DNA from: Candidatus Altarchaeota archaeon
GTDB taxonomy: Archaea > Altiarchaeota > Altiarchaeia > JAFGQM01
Reading direction: 5' to 3'
NCBI GenBank assembly: GCA_016935655.1
Contig: JAFGQM010000120.1
Coordinates: 1-6,350 of the forward strand
DNA length: 6,350 nt
Shown here in pieces: positions 5,020-6,350 of the stretch. The notes beneath the pieces are model-generated. The model saw nothing but the letters and a program-made list of their open reading frames with translations. It ran no database searches and was not told the DNA's origin. The translations under genes were made by a program, and so were the position numbers. Each line of letters begins with the position of its first letter. Position 1 is the stretch's first letter.

Positions 5020-5481
5020 TTAGGGTCTTGTCATTGGTTTCCCGCATTTGGGACAAGTCTTCTGATAGCACGGCATACCCCTATTATGCGGCTCGCTGTA
5101 GCCGCAGCTCGTACAAACACAATTCCCTCCGGGGCCATTCCCATAACCCCCCATCCTGCCTCTTCCGACCATTTCGTAAGTACCTCCCTCGATTCGGATA
5201 GCCTTCCCGTTTACCAGGGCTTCGGCGATCTTCTTGCGCGCCGATTGGAGCTCCCTCCAGAAGGTCTTTCTTGAGACCCCCATCCTCTCGGCGGCCTCCT
5301 CCTGCTCTAGGCCTTCCAAGTCAATGAGCTTTATCGCTTCGGCCTCCTCCATCGTGAGGACGACCGATTCCAGCTCGGCCATAGGAACGCCAGCTGGCTT
5401 GAAATAAGTAGCCCCCAACTCTGCGGAAACAGCACGCGCGATTTTTGGCCTTCCACGACCCCTGCCGAACCGTCCTCTCAC
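5020..5481 (-). CDS. DUF134-family DNA-binding protein with C-terminal zinc ribbon
   Basis: Predicted transcription regulator of the DUF134 family (PF02001), which has a sigma-70 region 4-like helix-turn-helix. From GTG at 5481 it is 153 residues. Order: basic GRGRGRPK (6-13), the family hallmark ATYFKPAGVPM (24-34), VVLTMEEAEAIKLIDLEGL (40-58), and the helix-turn-helix QEEAAERMGVSRKTFWREL (60-78). Then come SARKKIAEALVNGKAIRIEGG (80-100), a Gly-rich linker (105-120) and a Cys-rich end with C121, C123, C126, C138, C143 and C146 that looks like a zinc ribbon. Longer starts at ATG 5517 or 5571 have no ribosome site and would add an atypical N-terminus. GTG 5481 also lacks one, but it sits where a leaderless transcript from the TTTTTATA box would begin. 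Probably regulates this cluster, perhaps in response to metal or redox (inference). Confidence 0.88.
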   Translation of the reverse strand: MRGRFGRGRGRPKIARAVSAELGATYFKPAGVPMAELESVVLTMEEAEAIKLIDLEGLEQEEAAERMGVSRKTFWRELQSARKKIAEALVNGKAIRIEGGTYEMVGRGRMGGYGNGPGGNCVCTSCGYSEPHNRGMPCYQKTCPKCGKPMTRP

Positions 5482-5493
5482 GACTAGTTTAGA

Positions 5494-5523
5494 AGTTGCA
5501 ACTATAAAAATGCGCATATGAGC
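5494..5523 (-). promoter_or_regulatory. Putative promoter/operator of the DUF134 gene: TATA-like box flanked by two dyads
   Basis: TTTTTATA on the minus strand (5510-5503) is centred about 25 nt before GTG at 5481, the spacing expected for an archaeal TATA box driving a leaderless mRNA. A perfect 10-bp palindrome AGTTGCAACT (5494-5503) abuts it downstream, and an imperfect dyad GCGCATATGAGC (5512-5523, 10 of 12 symmetric) lies just upstream. A bacterial reading (TTGAAT and TATAGT, spacer about 20 nt) is weaker. No clear purine-rich BRE is seen. Confidence 0.45.
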
Positions 5524-5573
5524 GAAATTCAAGATCTGGGGGAATTGCGCCTCTAAAGGCCGGAAAATCATGG

Positions 5574-6143
5574 TTAATCTGATGGCCAGAAAACGAGAAA
5601 GTGTTGTTCAGGCAATATATCATAATCCTGTACCAATTTATACCCGGCCCCCTTCAACACCCCGATTATCACCTCCCTTGGGGTCGAATGCCCAAAAAGC
5701 CTGCGGAAGCTGAAAAAATTCCCGGTGTGGGGTTCGTACTCTATCACAGCAACCCTCCCACTGGGTCTAAGGAAATCCCTGAGCCTCCTGAAGTAAGTGA
5801 TACGGTCGGACAGGTGATGATACAGGTTCCGCATAAAGATGAGGTCTAAGCTTCCCTCGGGCAGGGACAAGCCCCCAGTCACAAGGATTGTCTCAATATT
5901 CCCCAGCGATCTCTCCTGTGCGAGCGACTTCACGAACTCTAGAAACTCCGGGTTCGTGTCGGCTGCATAGACCCTGCCCCGCTCGCCCACAGCCTCGGCA
6001 AAGCGCAGGGCAAAATAGCCACCGCCAGAGCCGATGTCGGCAATCTTCTGCCCTGGCTCTAACTTTAGAATCTTTAGTATTTCATCAGGCCTGCTCTTAG
6101 AGGAAGCGGCCTTCTCGTTGAACATCTCCGCCTTAATGGCCAT
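5574..6143 (-). CDS. Class I SAM-dependent methyltransferase
   Basis: A 189-residue methyltransferase with a Rossmann-type fold, probably cytoplasmic. Motif I, the S-adenosylmethionine-binding loop, is IADIGSGGGYF at 34-44. The acidic residue after strand 2 is D62 in VYAADTNPEFLEFV (58-71). The motif IV region LDLIFMRNLYHHL spans 99-111, and the post-motif strand FLRPSGRVAVIEYEP spans 124-138. NLYHHL and the late RVAVIEYEP are common in small-molecule methyltransferases of the UbiE/arsenite-methyltransferase-like group, but the substrate cannot be read. A Cys trio as in ArsM is absent; the protein has no cysteine. ATG at 6143 has only a weak AGG immediately before it. ATG at 6125 (Met7) has AAGG 5 nt upstream and is a possible alternative. 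It follows the terminator closely and may start the operon, or be separate from the promoter region in front of the DUF134 gene. Confidence 0.9.
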   Translation of the reverse strand: MAIKAEMFNEKAASSKSRPDEILKILKLEPGQKIADIGSGGGYFALRFAEAVGERGRVYAADTNPEFLEFVKSLAQERSLGNIETILVTGGLSLPEGSLDLIFMRNLYHHLSDRITYFRRLRDFLRPSGRVAVIEYEPHTGNFFSFRRLFGHSTPREVIIGVLKGAGYKLVQDYDILPEQHFLVFWPSD

Positions 6144-6157
6144 CCTGCGATACTAGT

Positions 6158-6190
6158 AAAAAAAAGAAAAAGAAGGGGGGCTACCCCTTC
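6158..6190 (-). terminator. Intrinsic (hairpin plus T-tract) terminator after the ferritin-like gene
   Basis: On the minus strand GAAGGGG (6190-6184) pairs perfectly with CCCCTTC (6178-6172), with a five-base loop (TAGCC) that contains the TAG stop codon. TTTTTCTTTTTTTT follows directly (6171-6158). This is the classical Rho-independent layout. The T-tract alone would also serve as an archaeal terminator. Confidence 0.85.
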
Positions 6191-6350
6191 GTCATCCCAA
6201 GATCCTCCTGGATTGCCTCCAGGTCATTCTCGTGCTCCACTTCCTCCTCCATGATCTTACGGACCATGTTGTAGGTTATGGGGTCGTCCCCACTCCTGAC
6301 CTTGTCAAGAAGCTTCTTGTAGGTCAAGATAGCGCACTGCTCGCCCTTTA
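6181..6350 (-). CDS. Ferritin/Dps-like di-iron protein (C-terminal part)
   Basis: Only the last 55 residues are in the window; the 5' part lies beyond the right edge. The frame reads KGEQCAILTYKKLLDKVRSG, then DDPITYNMVRKIMEEEVEHE, then NDLEAIQEDLGMTKG and a TAG stop at 6183-6181. The EEVEHE segment followed by DLE is the di-iron ligand helix (ExxH) of ferritin-like four-helix proteins. The earlier E in GEQCAI-x2-Y is the expected ligand of the preceding helix. The pattern fits bacterioferritin-, Dps-like (DPSL) or rubrerythrin-type ferritin domains; the Cys next to the ligand Glu recalls the DPSL/thioferritin branch, but one Cys is not decisive. Such proteins store iron or remove peroxide in anaerobes. 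It is separated from the next gene by a terminator, so it is a different transcription unit. Confidence 0.85.
   Translation of the reverse strand, partial: KGEQCAILTYKKLLDKVRSGDDPITYNMVRKIMEEEVEHENDLEAIQEDLGMTKG

Noticed and set aside
5482..5571. Longer N-terminus of the DUF134 protein from ATG at 5571 or 5517
   Set aside because: No ribosome site at either, the added residues do not resemble DUF134 N-termini, and the region has promoter-like features. It is not fully excluded because ATG 5571 lies 2 nt after the methyltransferase stop.
5483..6157. ACTAGT hexamer just upstream of both the DUF134 (5483-5488) and methyltransferase (6152-6157) starts
   Set aside because: A six-base palindrome occurring twice is expected by chance often enough; flanking bases differ.

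Overview
This is a compact, almost entirely minus-strand gene cluster from a prokaryote that is very probably an anaerobe. It holds twelve apparent genes in a row below a terminated upstream gene, with overlaps, ATGA couplings or very short gaps at most junctions. The domain of life is not settled. A hairpin plus T-tract terminator and strong Shine-Dalgarno sites look bacterial. A TTTTTATA box placed as for a leaderless archaeal promoter, and families common in methanogens (MTH1187-type, DUF134, MJ0301-like metallo-hydrolase), look archaeal. The anaerobe inference rests on the paired MinD-type ATPases with inserted 2[4Fe-4S] ferredoxin modules and the NifX/FeMo-co-binding family proteins.

Layout in transcription order (right to left): (a) 6350-6181, the 3' end of a ferritin/Dps-like gene, closed by a hairpin terminator. 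(b) 6143-5574, a class I SAM methyltransferase. (c) 5481-5020, a DUF134 DNA-binding protein with a C-terminal zinc ribbon, preceded by a promoter-like region with two dyads. (d) 4992-4666, a DUF5320-like Gly/Arg-rich protein with a coiled-coil tail. (e) 4691-4254 and 4257-3898, two NifX-family proteins, the first with a Gly/Arg-rich tail. (f) 3891-3610, a small membrane protein. (g) 3653-2775, MinD-ferredoxin ATPase 1. (h) 2778-1972, a metallo-beta-lactamase-fold hydrolase. (i) 1970-1119, MinD-ferredoxin ATPase 2. (j) 1117-791, an unrecognised 108-residue protein. (k) 815-510, an MTH1187-type thiamine-binding-family protein. (l) 495-1, a ZIP metal transporter that runs off the left edge.

The core (c-i) resembles the anaerobe-specific 'orange protein' (ORP) loci of Desulfovibrio, where MinD-type Fe-S ATPases accompany a NifX-family protein that carries a Mo-Cu sulfide cluster. 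My inference is a metal-sulfur cofactor assembly or trafficking module. The DUF134 protein would be its regulator, the two ATPases a paired cluster carrier or loader, and the NifX proteins the cofactor scaffolds. ZIP and ferritin-like genes at the two ends would handle metal import and storage. The substrate metal cannot be read from sequence. I saw no tRNA, rRNA, CRISPR array, insertion sequence or convincing plus-strand gene; the longest stretch without a gene is about 90 bases.
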